From positions 1 through 64,000 of the forward strand of contig CAYXKD010000005.1 in assembly GCA_964464625.1 (NCBI GenBank): 64,000 nt of DNA, read 5' to 3'. Shown piece by piece: positions 28,334 through 36,475 of the stretch (position 1 is the first letter of the stretch; the number at the start of each line of letters is the position of its first letter). This DNA comes from JAAZIN01 sp964464625 (lineage in GTDB: Bacteria > Bacillota > Dethiobacteria > DTU022). Below the pieces are notes generated by a model that saw only the letters and a list, made by a program, of their open reading frames with translations, was not told where the DNA came from and did no database searches. The translations under genes were made by a program, and so were the position numbers.

Positions 28334-29007
28334 AGCAGGCCCTCCTTGCGAAAACTAAAAACCTCGTTTTGAGTCACAATAATATGATCCAAAACCTTGA
28401 TCTGAAGGGTTTCGGCGGCCAAGACCAAAGCCCGGGTCTGCGTTTTATCCTGCTCCGATGGTGACAACCGGCCATTCGGGTGGTTGTGGGCAAAAACCAG
28501 GGCGGCAGCTCCATGGCGAAGAGCCGCATCCATGACTCGTCTTGGAAAGACAACGGCGCGGTCAATGGTCCCCCCCTCGATCTTTTCGTCGGTAATAACG
28601 CGATAGCCTCCGTCAAGATAGATCACCTGGAATACCTCGTATGTCAGAGCACCCAAAGCGCTTCTGCAGTAATCGTACAAAGCATCCTGATCCGCCAAAG
28701 AAAATGACTCTTTACTCTCTTGTTGGAGATAACGGGTGACAGCATCCCTGATAATGCGAAGTGCAACCGGCGCCACTTTGCCGAGGCCCTTTATCTGCTG
28801 CAACTCATCTATAGAGGCATCAAGAACGCCGCGAAATGAGCCAAAACGCTGCATGGCCTCCTTGGCGGGTTCTTTCACATCCTTGCGGGGAATGGCGAGA
28901 GTAAGGATAAGCTCAATCGCCTCGTAGTCGGCAAACGACTCCAGCCCGCTCGTTAAATAGCGGTGTCGCAATCGCTGCCGGTGGCCATGATAGTGGGGTT
29001 TGTTCAC
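28330..29007 (-). CDS. radC: RadC-family JAMM/MPN domain protein
   Basis: A 225-residue RadC-like protein. An N-terminal helix-hairpin-helix region (IKGLGKVAPVALRIIRDAVT) precedes the MPN+ domain with FAHNHPNGRLSPSEQDKTQT, a full JAMM zinc motif (H-x-H...S...D), and the conserved LDHIIVT and FSFRKEGLL ending. RadC proteins are common in mobile and defence islands; a peptidase or nuclease activity has been suggested but not settled. It is the first gene of the block radC-helicase-mod-res, with a four-base overlap to the helicase. Confidence 0.92.
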   Translation of the reverse strand: MNKPHYHGHRQRLRHRYLTSGLESFADYEAIELILTLAIPRKDVKEPAKEAMQRFGSFRGVLDASIDELQQIKGLGKVAPVALRIIRDAVTRYLQQESKESFSLADQDALYDYCRSALGALTYEVFQVIYLDGGYRVITDEKIEGGTIDRAVVFPRRVMDAALRHGAAALVFAHNHPNGRLSPSEQDKTQTRALVLAAETLQIKVLDHIIVTQNEVFSFRKEGLL

Positions 29008-29112
29008 AACAGACTCCTTTTCCGACTACTATTAGACAAGGCGGCATAAATTTCCTTCTACAGAATAATACAGTAATCGCAGGTCTTTATGTAAACAGAT
29101 GTTTAATTGAAA

Positions 29113-29928
29113 TTATCTCCATGAGTCATCGTCCAGCCAAGCATCCTCATCTTCGTCGAAAGGTAGTGTAACTACTGTCAACGTTGCATTGAGATAGGGC
29201 ATGGGCGCTGTCTCTTCATAGATAAAATCCAGAGAACAGGGCGATGAAAGCCATACAGGCGGTGGTAACTGTCTCACCCCTTCAACAAAACTGCCATCTT
29301 TAAAGAATCTGCCGGCAGCAGATCGTTCATCCGCCATGCCTGATCTAAATTCATGAGTAAAAGATCTGGATCTGGAAGTCCACTTAACGAAGCCGCCTTC
29401 AGAATAGATAACTCCAACCCTATCAGAACAGTTGTTGACTATTTTAATAGCAGTTGCAGTAAGTGAGGTTTTGCATTCATCGGCAACACACATAATCAAG
29501 GGTAATGATACATCTGCAGTTCTAATCCTTTCCTTTAGCCATGATGAGGGCATCAGTAACTCTGAAGCAAACCGGTTGGCTTCAAATTCCTCCTTGGCAG
29601 AGCCTTTAAAACAAAGCATGTCCCGTAAGTTGCAACTATATTGCAGCTTGTTATGCCCCGGTAAGTTATAATGGCCCAACTCATGGGCAATGCTAAAAGT
29701 GTTTCTGCTTACATACTTATTCGCTGAGTTCAGTAGGATCCTGGCGCTGTTGCCTACCCTTAACAATATAGCTTCAGCTGTTCCCAATGCCTCTGAATAC
29801 AAATGAATGTCTTTTTTTTCACAAATTTGTAGTGGATCAATGGGGGGAACTAGTGGTATGCCCAATTCCTCCAAAAAAAGAAGTGCGTGCCCCTCCGGCC
29901 CTATGCCGGGTACCTTGTAGCCTGACAT
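29113..29928 (-). CDS. ImmA/IrrE-family zinc metallopeptidase
   Basis: A 271-residue protein with the HEXXH zinc motif in SIAHELGHYNLPGH (about residues 83-96) and a downstream EFEANRFASELLMP segment giving the third ligand (Glu) of the ImmA/IrrE family. These peptidases cleave regulators such as ImmR/DdrO or serve as antitoxins or toxin partners in mobile elements. The C-terminal half (about 130-271) is unassigned and ends in an Asp-rich tail. It starts one base after the upstream HTH gene's stop, so the three small genes DUF4258, YgiT/HTH and peptidase appear cotranscribed. A minus-strand gap of about 100 bases separates it from radC upstream of that block. Confidence 0.88.
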   Translation of the reverse strand: MSGYKVPGIGPEGHALLFLEELGIPLVPPIDPLQICEKKDIHLYSEALGTAEAILLRVGNSARILLNSANKYVSRNTFSIAHELGHYNLPGHNKLQYSCNLRDMLCFKGSAKEEFEANRFASELLMPSSWLKERIRTADVSLPLIMCVADECKTSLTATAIKIVNNCSDRVGVIYSEGGFVKWTSRSRSFTHEFRSGMADERSAAGRFFKDGSFVEGVRQLPPPVWLSSPCSLDFIYEETAPMPYLNATLTVVTLPFDEDEDAWLDDDSWR

Positions 29929-29929
29929 T

Positions 29930-30409
29930 TTAACCGCCTTTTTCTTGTTCTTTGCGGCATAACTCCTCTAGATGTCTCTCTATAATGGCCTGATCCTCCT
30001 CCGAAAGACCCTCGCTTTTTCGCGCGGCCAGTGAAAAAGAAACCGATCTTTCCCTGGCCGTAAGCATCCCTTCTATCTCATGACGTGAAAAACGCCATTC
30101 CCGGCCTATTTTGGTCGCTTTCAGGCGGCCATCCCTGATCATGTTGTAAACGGTTTGATTACTGACACTGAGTAAATCGGCCACATCATTCACGTTGATC
30201 ATGTTTGGTCTTTCGGAACGAGGCCGTTCTGAGAAACCCGCAGTTATATTTTGAATCATCCGTGCTACCTCCGGCTCGAAAACGATCCGTTGGCATTGCT
30301 TGCACTGATGCGCTTTCAGACCATCTATGGTGATCTCGTAGTCACCCCATTTGGATCGGAATGAGGTGGTAATGCGTTCCATTTCTTTGGCGCATAATAC
30401 GCACTTCAT
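29930..30409 (-). CDS. YgiT-type zinc finger plus excisionase-like HTH antitoxin
   Basis: A 159-residue protein. An N-terminal zinc finger (CVLC at residues 3-6 and CKQC about 35 residues on) of the MqsA/YgiT type is followed by an excisionase-like helix-turn-helix (VNDVADLLSVSNQTVYNMIR, then GRLKATKIGREWRFSRHEIE). This layout is typical of antitoxins that also repress their own operon. The ATG at 30409 overlaps the DUF4258 stop (TGATG) and has AGGAGG in that gene's end. Expected partner is the DUF4258 protein; the downstream ImmA/IrrE peptidase might degrade it. Confidence 0.87.
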   Translation of the reverse strand: MKCVLCAKEMERITTSFRSKWGDYEITIDGLKAHQCKQCQRIVFEPEVARMIQNITAGFSERPRSERPNMINVNDVADLLSVSNQTVYNMIRDGRLKATKIGREWRFSRHEIEGMLTARERSVSFSLAARKSEGLSEEDQAIIERHLEELCRKEQEKGG

Positions 30410-30735
30410 CAAGTACGCCTCCTGACCATTATTTTGCCAAGCCACTCCCAGACCTCTTCCTCGAACTCAACGACACTGATAACATCAACTACCGGATAAG
30501 AGGCAGCAACAATAACATAAAAACGGGGAACCGTGTCCGTGGCCTCTTGAAATAGAACCCTGACATCATAACCCGGCCCTATATCTTGAATTTCAATCAC
30601 TTTTCCATCAAGAATGGCCTTCTTGACATCGTCAACCCATATTTTTCTTTCACCCATCCTTGCGAGGGCATGGTCTGTAAAATTTATCCGACCTTTTTTT
30701 GCCATCTCCCGTATGTAAGAGGGCTGGAGCAGCAT
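30409..30735 (-). CDS. DUF4258 toxin-like protein
   Basis: A 108-residue protein with the DUF4258 pattern: INFTDHALARMGERKIWVDD near residue 17-36 and GYDVRVLFQEA, FYVIVAASYP. DUF4258 proteins are small RelE/BrnT-like folds usually paired with YgiT-type antitoxins and predicted to be mRNA-interfering toxins. Here the pair overlaps by three bases in the order toxin then antitoxin (the MqsRA arrangement). The ATG at 30735 is preceded by GGGTGGG. Toxicity is inferred from the family. Confidence 0.83.
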   Translation of the reverse strand: MLLQPSYIREMAKKGRINFTDHALARMGERKIWVDDVKKAILDGKVIEIQDIGPGYDVRVLFQEATDTVPRFYVIVAASYPVVDVISVVEFEEEVWEWLGKIMVRRRT

Positions 30736-30751
30736 TTATCCCACCCTTTCC

Positions 30752-30780
30752 TATAAGATATTATAAATTATTATAAATTG
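30752..30780 (-). promoter_or_regulatory. AT-rich tandem repeat upstream of the toxin-antitoxin operon
   Basis: Two near-identical ten-base units (TTATAAATTA, TTATAAATTG) and a related TATAAGATA lie 20-45 bases before the toxin start. They contain TATAAT-like -10 candidates on the minus strand and are a plausible antitoxin operator. The rest of 30781-31013 has no supported gene. Confidence 0.4.
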
Positions 30781-31013
30781 CAATGATGATTTTCTGTTAT
30801 GCAAGGGCAGTGTTAATTGCAGTTTTATTGGCGGCTATATTTCTCCATCAACATCACAGCGTGCGGAAAAAAAAGACACCCGACCGTTCACACTTCAAAA
30901 TAGCCTTGCTTGTAAGACAGCGCATGAAAATATGCAGGTCTTGTTATAAGGCAAAAGCCAAAAAACGGCACTCCCAGACATCGACAAAAAGCAATAGGTT
31001 CGGGTGAATAACA

Positions 31014-31763
31014 TTACGGGATCCTTTCCGGCGTTTTTGCCTTGATAAAGTCCGCGGCGCGCTGAAGGACCAGTTCTTTATCGTAGTCGAGGGTAATACC
31101 GTGATCAGAGCGCTCCACCCAGATTAGTTCCTTGTCTGATGAGCCAAGGGCGACGAGGATGCAGGGTACGTTTTTGGCGTTCACGACCCGGTCATGGCGC
31201 GAGGTGATGAGCAGCACCGGGCAGGTGACCAGTGGCAGCTCGGGCCTGACTTCATCGATGAGATTGAGCAGCTCGTGGACCGATGGCAGGGAGGCCCAGC
31301 GGTAGTTCACCTCCGCCACGGTGAGATCCCTGATTCCGGGGCGATCCATGGGGATCCTTTTGATCTCATGCTTGAGCGGCGGCACCAGGAGCTTCATCCA
31401 CAGCAGCATATTGTAGGGGGTGGCCATGGCGATCGCCCCGGCGATCTCCTGTTGGTGCCGGCCGGCCAGGCGCAGGGTGATCACGCCGCCCATGGAGATG
31501 CCGGCGACAAAGACAGTGCAGCAGTGCCGGCGCAGTTCCTGCAGCCCCGCCTCCGCCGAGGCGACCCAGTCCCGGTGGCTGCAGTGATCCATCTCGGAAA
31601 CATCCGTGCCTTGGCCCTGCAGCAGCACGTCCAGCGCGGTGATCCCCGCTGCTGCTAGGTGCTCGCCCATCCGCCTAACGCCGTCCGGCGAGCCGGTGAA
31701 GCCGTGGATGAGCAGGCAGCCGGTCTCGCCGACGGAGTAAAGGAAAAGTTCGGCGCCGGCCAT
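31014..31763 (-). CDS. Alpha/beta hydrolase, carboxylesterase (Est30-like)
   Basis: A 249-residue serine hydrolase. It shows the oxyanion HGFTGSPDGV motif, the nucleophile elbow VAGISMGGV, the acid in LLITSRHDRVV and the catalytic His in ERSDHGITLDYD, as in thermostable monoacylglycerol carboxylesterases of Bacillota. The Met at 31763 (MAGAELFLYSVG) fits the usual family N-terminus; an in-frame GTG at 31829 would add 22 residues with no family match. No neighbour indicates a pathway. Confidence 0.87.
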   Translation of the reverse strand: MAGAELFLYSVGETGCLLIHGFTGSPDGVRRMGEHLAAAGITALDVLLQGQGTDVSEMDHCSHRDWVASAEAGLQELRRHCCTVFVAGISMGGVITLRLAGRHQQEIAGAIAMATPYNMLLWMKLLVPPLKHEIKRIPMDRPGIRDLTVAEVNYRWASLPSVHELLNLIDEVRPELPLVTCPVLLITSRHDRVVNAKNVPCILVALGSSDKELIWVERSDHGITLDYDKELVLQRAADFIKAKTPERIP

Positions 31764-32149
31764 GAGCACAAGCTCTTCAGCCCACTTTTTATCACACACA
31801 ACCTGTATACCCGTTTCAAAAGTGCACACCCTCGCCGCAAATTAATGCCAATCGATCAAATTAATTCTACCCTGCCATGCGGTCTCCTGCAGACCAAAGT
31901 ATGCCATTAAGGCGGCAATATGGACGGCCTTTTCGGGGGAAATCTACTCTGCAATTCCCGGTAAAACAAGTTTACATCAATCCGGATCTATAGAAAAAAT
32001 AACCTTTACAAAGACAGGTAATAATACCGAAAATCTCGGGTCGGTACAAACACGGAAAGCAACCTAACGAACTTATACACCGTGCTCGGCTATCAACCTG
32101 CTTGGCCTACTGAGCAGCTGGATTTCATTATTGCCGCAAGAGAAGAACT
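31764..32149. other. Non-coding or decayed stretch
   Basis: No intact gene was recognised between the esterase start and the decayed anti-sigma fragment. Short frames exist but none has a family match or good start site. Confidence 0.4.
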
Positions 32150-32370
32150 TAGCTTAGAACGCCTCACCGCTCCGCCTGCCAGGTGACCTTGGCCCTGCCC
32201 CTGGACCGGGCGGAAGAGCTAACGAGAAATTCCCCTGTTGCCAATCAACGAGGTGGCATCGATTCGGGTCAAGCTAACCGTCCCCGGCAGCGGCTCTCTA
32301 TACCTGAACCGGATGGTTACCTTGGGCCGCTTTCCCCCCACGGCTAACGCGGGCCGAAACGATGCTCTTC
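32150..32370 (+). pseudogene. Decayed partial copy of the anti-sigma/DUF4179-like gene
   Basis: Two blocks match the gene at 38006-39469. The block near 32175-32225 encodes QVTLALPLDRAEELT, like RVTLVLPLDGTEELT there. The block 32238-32350 encodes NEVASIRVKLTVPGSGSLYL then TLGRFPP, like CEAASARVKITVPGSGSLDL then ALGRFPL. About 370 bases that separate them in the intact gene are missing and frames are broken. This is a gene remnant from duplication or recombination. Confidence 0.75.
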
Positions 32371-32449
32371 CGATTGTTTATTTTCCCATTTCGACTCCCC
32401 CTGCCCCAAATTCTTCCCGATCGGAAAGATGCTTCAACCGAAAATATCC

Positions 32450-32499
32450 TTGACAAAATTTACAGTAGTAGTATAGTGCATTATAGGACTAACGCACTA
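32450..32499 (+). promoter_or_regulatory. Promoter and inverted-repeat operator of the first GntR/ABC operon
   Basis: TTGACA (32450-32455), 16 bases, TATAGT (32472-32477). TAGTGC (32474-32479) and GCACTA (32494-32499) form an inverted repeat over the start region, a likely binding site for the GntR protein encoded next. Confidence 0.65.
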
Positions 32500-32520
32500 A
32501 GGTAAATGGTGGAGTGTTAT

Positions 32521-32910
32521 TTGGTAATCTTTACCTCCAAGGATCTCACGCCGCTCTATCTCCAGATCGCCGCCTGGCTGGAGGTAGAAATCTTGTCTGG
32601 AAATATCAGGACAGACGAAAGAATCTATTCCCAGTATCAACTGGCGGAAATGTTTAACGTCAATCCCGCCACCGCCGCCCGGGGCCTGAACATACTGGCC
32701 GAGAGAGACCTCCTTTACAAGAAAAGAGGTCTGGGGATGTTTATCTCCCCGGCTGCGCCGGAGCTCATACAAAAAAAACGCCGCGAAGAGAAACTGGCAC
32801 AACTGGTGGCGGATTTGGTGAAAGAGGCCAGGATTCTTAACATTTCGGAGGCAGAGCTGGAGGCCATGATCAAGACCGCGCAAAACCGAATGGGAGAAGG
32901 AGAAAAATGA
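32521..32910 (+). CDS. GntR-family regulator, YtrA subfamily
   Basis: A 129-residue repressor with the GntR winged helix (PLYLQIAAWLEVEILSGNIR, then QYQLAEMFNVNPATAARGLN) and only a short C-terminal helical tail, the hallmark of the YtrA subfamily that controls adjacent ABC transporter genes. Starts at a TTG (32521) with GGTGGAG six bases upstream. The alternative ATG at 32506 overlaps that site. It overlaps the ABC ATPase by four bases (ATGA). Confidence 0.88.
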   Translation: MVIFTSKDLTPLYLQIAAWLEVEILSGNIRTDERIYSQYQLAEMFNVNPATAARGLNILAERDLLYKKRGLGMFISPAAPELIQKKRREEKLAQLVADLVKEARILNISEAELEAMIKTAQNRMGEGEK

Positions 32911-33803
32911 ATACTGTGGAATGCCGGGGATTGACAAAGCGTTTTGGACAAACGGTGGCTTTAAACAACCTCTCGTTTACGATTACAGAAAATACAATCA
33001 CTGGCCTCGTCGGCCCTAACGGCGCCGGTAAAACCACGCTTTTGAAAATTTTGATCGGACACCTGAAAGAAACCGCGGGAAAGGTAAAGGTTCTCTCCGG
33101 GCGACCCTTTAACAACTTGAAGGTAGCGGCAAATTCTGTTTTTATTGACGATAATCTGGCCCTGCCGGCCTCTTTAAATATTTCCGAAATCCTGGACGCC
33201 GCCGGACTTTTTTACCCGAACTGGGATCAGAAGCTGGCTCGAAGCCTTTTCGACTATTTTTCGCTTCCGCCCCACCGCTTGCACTGGAAACTTTCCAAGG
33301 GGATGAAGAGCACCTTTAATATGATCATCGGCCTGGCTGCGCGCGCTCCTCTCACGATTTTCGATGAACCGACGGTGGGAATGGATGCGGCGGTGCGGAA
33401 GGATTTCTACCGGGCCCTGTTTCAGGATTATCTTAAATACCCGCGCACCATTATTTTTTCAAGCCATCTTTTAAAAGAGATCGAAGACCTTTTGGAAGGG
33501 ATCCTCCTCCTTAAGGAAGGCCAAAAGCGGTTGCAACTACCGGTTGCGGAGCTGCGGGAATATGCCCTTGGTCTTCGGGGCAAAGAGGAGTTAATTGATC
33601 GGTTTACCGCCGGAGCAGAGCTTTATCGCCGGGAGCAGTTCGGCCAAAATAGGGTGTTCGTTGTCGTGCGCAATAATTTTAGTGAAAATGCTCTTGCCGC
33701 GGCCGAGGCAAACGGTCTGGAGATCCTGCCCATTTCCGCAGAGGACCTCTGTGTCTATCTCACCGCAAGGAGTGTAAGGGGGATTGATGATGTCTTTAAC
33801 TGA
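32907..33803 (+). CDS. ABC transporter ATP-binding protein (YtrB-like)
   Basis: A 298-residue ABC ATPase. Walker A is GPNGAGKTT, Walker B TIFDEPTVGMD and the H-loop FSSHLL. The signature motif is altered to LSKGM in place of LSGGQ, as seen in several YtrB-like subunits. It is made with the GntR regulator upstream and a membrane subunit downstream (17-base overlap), forming a small exporter or cell-envelope stress transporter of unknown substrate. Confidence 0.9.
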   Translation: MNTVECRGLTKRFGQTVALNNLSFTITENTITGLVGPNGAGKTTLLKILIGHLKETAGKVKVLSGRPFNNLKVAANSVFIDDNLALPASLNISEILDAAGLFYPNWDQKLARSLFDYFSLPPHRLHWKLSKGMKSTFNMIIGLAARAPLTIFDEPTVGMDAAVRKDFYRALFQDYLKYPRTIIFSSHLLKEIEDLLEGILLLKEGQKRLQLPVAELREYALGLRGKEELIDRFTAGAELYRREQFGQNRVFVVVRNNFSENALAAAEANGLEILPISAEDLCVYLTARSVRGIDDVFN

Positions 33804-34536
33804 AATTAGCTTTTTACAGGTGGTTCAAAAACAGTACCTTTTTAAACTTCGTTCCTATACCGATCTCTTTTTGTCCCTAGTTGCGGTCCAGCTGATCGCA
33901 CTACTGTTTACCACCGCCGGAATGGTCGGTAGCAGCGGGATCGGCTGGAACAATATCGCAATCAAGATCAGTTTCTACTCGGGCACTGGCATCTTTATTT
34001 TTTCCCTCTTCTGGATGACGGTTGTTTCATTTGTCCTTACCCTCCCCCCCTACCGCCATGTTGATTTTTCTTTTGTTTCCAACCGGCTTAGCAGCAACCT
34101 GGCCAACCTCGCCTATTTACTTACCGCCACCCTTGTCGCCGCCCTCTCCACCACCCTCGGTTCAATTTTGGTACGAAATATTTCTTACTATTTTGGCGAA
34201 AAAAAGTATCTGCTCAGCCCTAATTTTGGGGTTAGTCCAACAGATTTTTTGACCAGCCTGGCGGTAGCAACCCTCTACCTTCTTTTGTTAAGCGGGATCG
34301 GTTATCTGGCCGGCTCACTAATTCAGTTGCACCGCTCTCTTTATACTATTTTACCGGCTTTGCTTTTTGCAGCTTTTCTGTTTATGGCGAGCAATAGTCC
34401 GCACCACTTATGTAAAATGGTCTACTTCTATACCCTGGAAAACTCCCCAGCCCTATTTGTCTTAAAAATCCTGATCAGCCTATTATTGCTATGGGGCGGC
34501 GCAGTTCTCCTGAGTAACCAAACCGAGGTCCACTAG
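33787..34536 (+). CDS. ABC transporter membrane subunit
   Basis: A 249-residue hydrophobic protein with about six membrane spans (for example near residues 25-45, 60-85, 105-130, 155-180, 190-205, 215-240). It starts inside the ATPase gene at one of two consecutive ATG codons with AAGGGGG upstream. Sequence is not conserved enough for a closer family call; the context marks it as the permease of the YtrA-type operon. Confidence 0.75.
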   Translation: MMSLTEISFLQVVQKQYLFKLRSYTDLFLSLVAVQLIALLFTTAGMVGSSGIGWNNIAIKISFYSGTGIFIFSLFWMTVVSFVLTLPPYRHVDFSFVSNRLSSNLANLAYLLTATLVAALSTTLGSILVRNISYYFGEKKYLLSPNFGVSPTDFLTSLAVATLYLLLLSGIGYLAGSLIQLHRSLYTILPALLFAAFLFMASNSPHHLCKMVYFYTLENSPALFVLKILISLLLLWGGAVLLSNQTEVH

Positions 34537-34572
34537 GTGTTTGGCTAAACCTAAAGCAAATGAGGGGTTAAG

Positions 34573-35187
34573 ATGAAGTTAAAAATAACAAAATATATTT
34601 TGGGGATCTACGCTTTCGTTCTGTTGGCCTCCCTGGCGGTTTTTTACCTCTTCCCCAAAGAGAACCTAACCGATTTTGACTTTAGCCCCGGATGCGAGGC
34701 AAAGCACAACCTCTACCGCGAAGCAGCGTTTAAGGGGGAACTGGATCAACTGGAAGAAGTGTAATTATACCAGCAGTGGTCCTTTGATTACCCGCTTGCT
34801 CATTTAGAAATTACCGGCGACGAAGCCTCCCCTCCGATCCGGATCCGGCTCAAAAGAACTCCGGCCGGAACCGGAAAGATTGAGGCGGCGGAGTACCGCC
34901 GGGAGATCTCCCTGCCCGATTTTTTGAAACCCTACCGGGTAACCCTTACCGGAAACCGGCTCGCTATTCACGGCCCCGGAAACTACCGCATCAACTATAA
35001 GGGATATGTTGAGGATTTTACCGCCGGGCAGTTCAAGGAGCGAAACAAAACCAATCGGTACAACAACCGGCTGTTTGCGGCATTCGAATTTGCCCAGGAG
35101 CTTTACCTCTATCTCCCCGCCGAAATAGGGTTTAGTTTTGACCCGGAGAGCGTAGATGTTGAAGAAACACTGCAAAACGATTCCTGA
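34573..35187 (+). pseudogene. Membrane-anchored hypothetical protein with a premature TAA
   Basis: A 204-codon frame beginning with an ATG after GAGGGG. Residues 8-28 are one membrane span (ILGIYAFVLLASLAVFYLF). A TAA at codon 64 (34762-34764) interrupts it, and the same frame continues openly for 140 codons (LYQQWSFDYPLAHLEITGDE...) to 35187. It is the last gene of the first GntR/ABC operon and seems a recently inactivated lipoprotein-like or accessory extracytoplasmic subunit. No family is recognised. Confidence 0.7.
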
Positions 35188-35326
35188 GGATCCAGGTTAA
35201 ATCCGCGCAGCCGAGCAGGCTTCAGCTATGCTTTCAGCCCGCTTGCGCGCCTGCCCTGCTTAAATCTCACCCTTAACCTCAACCGTTTGCTAACCGCTTT
35301 TTAACCCTGCAGTTGTTAAATCGGTC

Positions 35327-35375
35327 TTGACAGATCCGGATTCACCTTGTATTATTGTATTACATAGGTAATACA
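35327..35375 (+). promoter_or_regulatory. Promoter and perfect palindromic operator of the second GntR/ABC operon
   Basis: TTGACA (35327-35332), exactly 17 bases, TATTAT (35350-35355), then TGTATTAC-ATAG-GTAATACA (35356-35375), an 8-bp perfect inverted repeat directly downstream of the -10 box. It is the expected site for the YtrA-type regulator that follows. Confidence 0.85.
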
Positions 35376-35405
35376 GTAAGACAATGCTTCGAAAGGGGTG
35401 ACGCC

Positions 35406-35777
35406 ATGCCCTGGGATTTGAGTTCGGATCGGCCGATCTACACCCAGTTGATCGAGCAGATTGAACTTAAGATCTGTGCCGGCACTTATCTCCCCGGCTC
35501 GCAGATCCTCCCGGTCAGGGAACTGGCCCGGGAAGCCGCGGTCAATCCCAATACAATGCAGCGGGCCCTGGCCAAGCTTGAAAACGACGGCCTACTTTTT
35601 ACCTTGCGCACCACCGGTCGCTTTGTCACCAAGGACGAAAAGCTGGTAGCTGCGGTCAAGAACCGCCTGGTGAGGGAACATACCGAAGGGTTTTTGGACA
35701 AAATGCAACACCTGGGCTTTGATCAGACCGAGATTTTGACCGCCGTATCAAAGATAATGGAGGAAAAGGAAAAATGA
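35406..35777 (+). CDS. GntR-family regulator, YtrA subfamily (second)
   Basis: A 123-residue regulator with WDLSSDRPIYTQLIEQIELK, LPVRELAREAAVNPNTMQRA and LRTTGRFVTKDE, the GntR winged helix, plus a short helical tail. The ATG at 35406 has AAAGGGGTG seven bases upstream; an upstream TTG-type extension would overlap the operator. Four-base overlap with the ABC gene. It probably represses its own operon through the palindrome at 35356. Confidence 0.9.
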   Translation: MPWDLSSDRPIYTQLIEQIELKICAGTYLPGSQILPVRELAREAAVNPNTMQRALAKLENDGLLFTLRTTGRFVTKDEKLVAAVKNRLVREHTEGFLDKMQHLGFDQTEILTAVSKIMEEKEK

Positions 35778-36475
35778 GCAGCGCCATTTTGGAGTGTCAA
35801 AACCTCACCAAATCTTTTGGTCCCACCTTGGCCGTACATAATGTCTCCCTGAGTATCCCCCGGGGATGCATCGTCGGACTTCTCGGGCCAAACGCCAGCG
35901 GAAAGACTACCCTTTTAAAACTAGCCAATGGGCTTCTGACCCCGACCGGAGGCGAGATATCCGTTGGCGGCTTCAAGCCGGGGGTGAATTCGAAGAAACT
36001 GGTTTCCTACTTGCCGGAAAAACAGTATTTAAACGATTGGATGAAAGTAGCCGACCTGATCGAATTCTTTAGCGATTTTTATCCCGATTTCAACCGGGAT
36101 AAGGCTTACGGCATGTTTGAGAAGTTAAAAATCGATTCCCGGGACCGCTTGAAGATCCTTTCCAAAGGAACCAAGGAAAAGGTGCAGCTGATCCTGGTCA
36201 TGAGCCGCCAAGCTGAGCTGTACCTGCTGGATGAACCCATCGGCGGAGTGGATCCGGCCGCCCGTGACTATATCCTGGATATTATTTTGAGCAACTACGA
36301 CCCCGAGGCAACCATTATCATCTCTACTCACCTGATCGCTGACATTGAACGGGTTTTGGAAAAAATTATCTTTCTCAAGGAAGGAAAGGTTGTTTTAAAT
36401 CAAACCGTGGACCAGATCCGCGAGGAGAGCGGAAAATCGGTCGACTCACTTTTCCGGGAGGTGTTCAGATGTTAG
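35774..36475 (+). CDS. ABC transporter ATP-binding protein
   Basis: A 233-residue ABC ATPase. Walker A is GPNASGKTT, the signature LSKGTKEK (LSGGQ altered), Walker B LYLLDEPIGGVD and the H-loop ISTHLI. It resembles the ATPase of the first operon in its atypical signature. It overlaps the permease gene by seven bases. Substrate unknown. Confidence 0.9.
   Translation: MSSAILECQNLTKSFGPTLAVHNVSLSIPRGCIVGLLGPNASGKTTLLKLANGLLTPTGGEISVGGFKPGVNSKKLVSYLPEKQYLNDWMKVADLIEFFSDFYPDFNRDKAYGMFEKLKIDSRDRLKILSKGTKEKVQLILVMSRQAELYLLDEPIGGVDPAARDYILDIILSNYDPEATIIISTHLIADIERVLEKIIFLKEGKVVLNQTVDQIREESGKSVDSLFREVFRC

Noticed and set aside
30783..31007. Plus-strand 74-codon frame with a hydrophobic start
   Set aside because: No ribosome site, basic low-quality tail and no family match; it lies in the toxin operon's upstream region.
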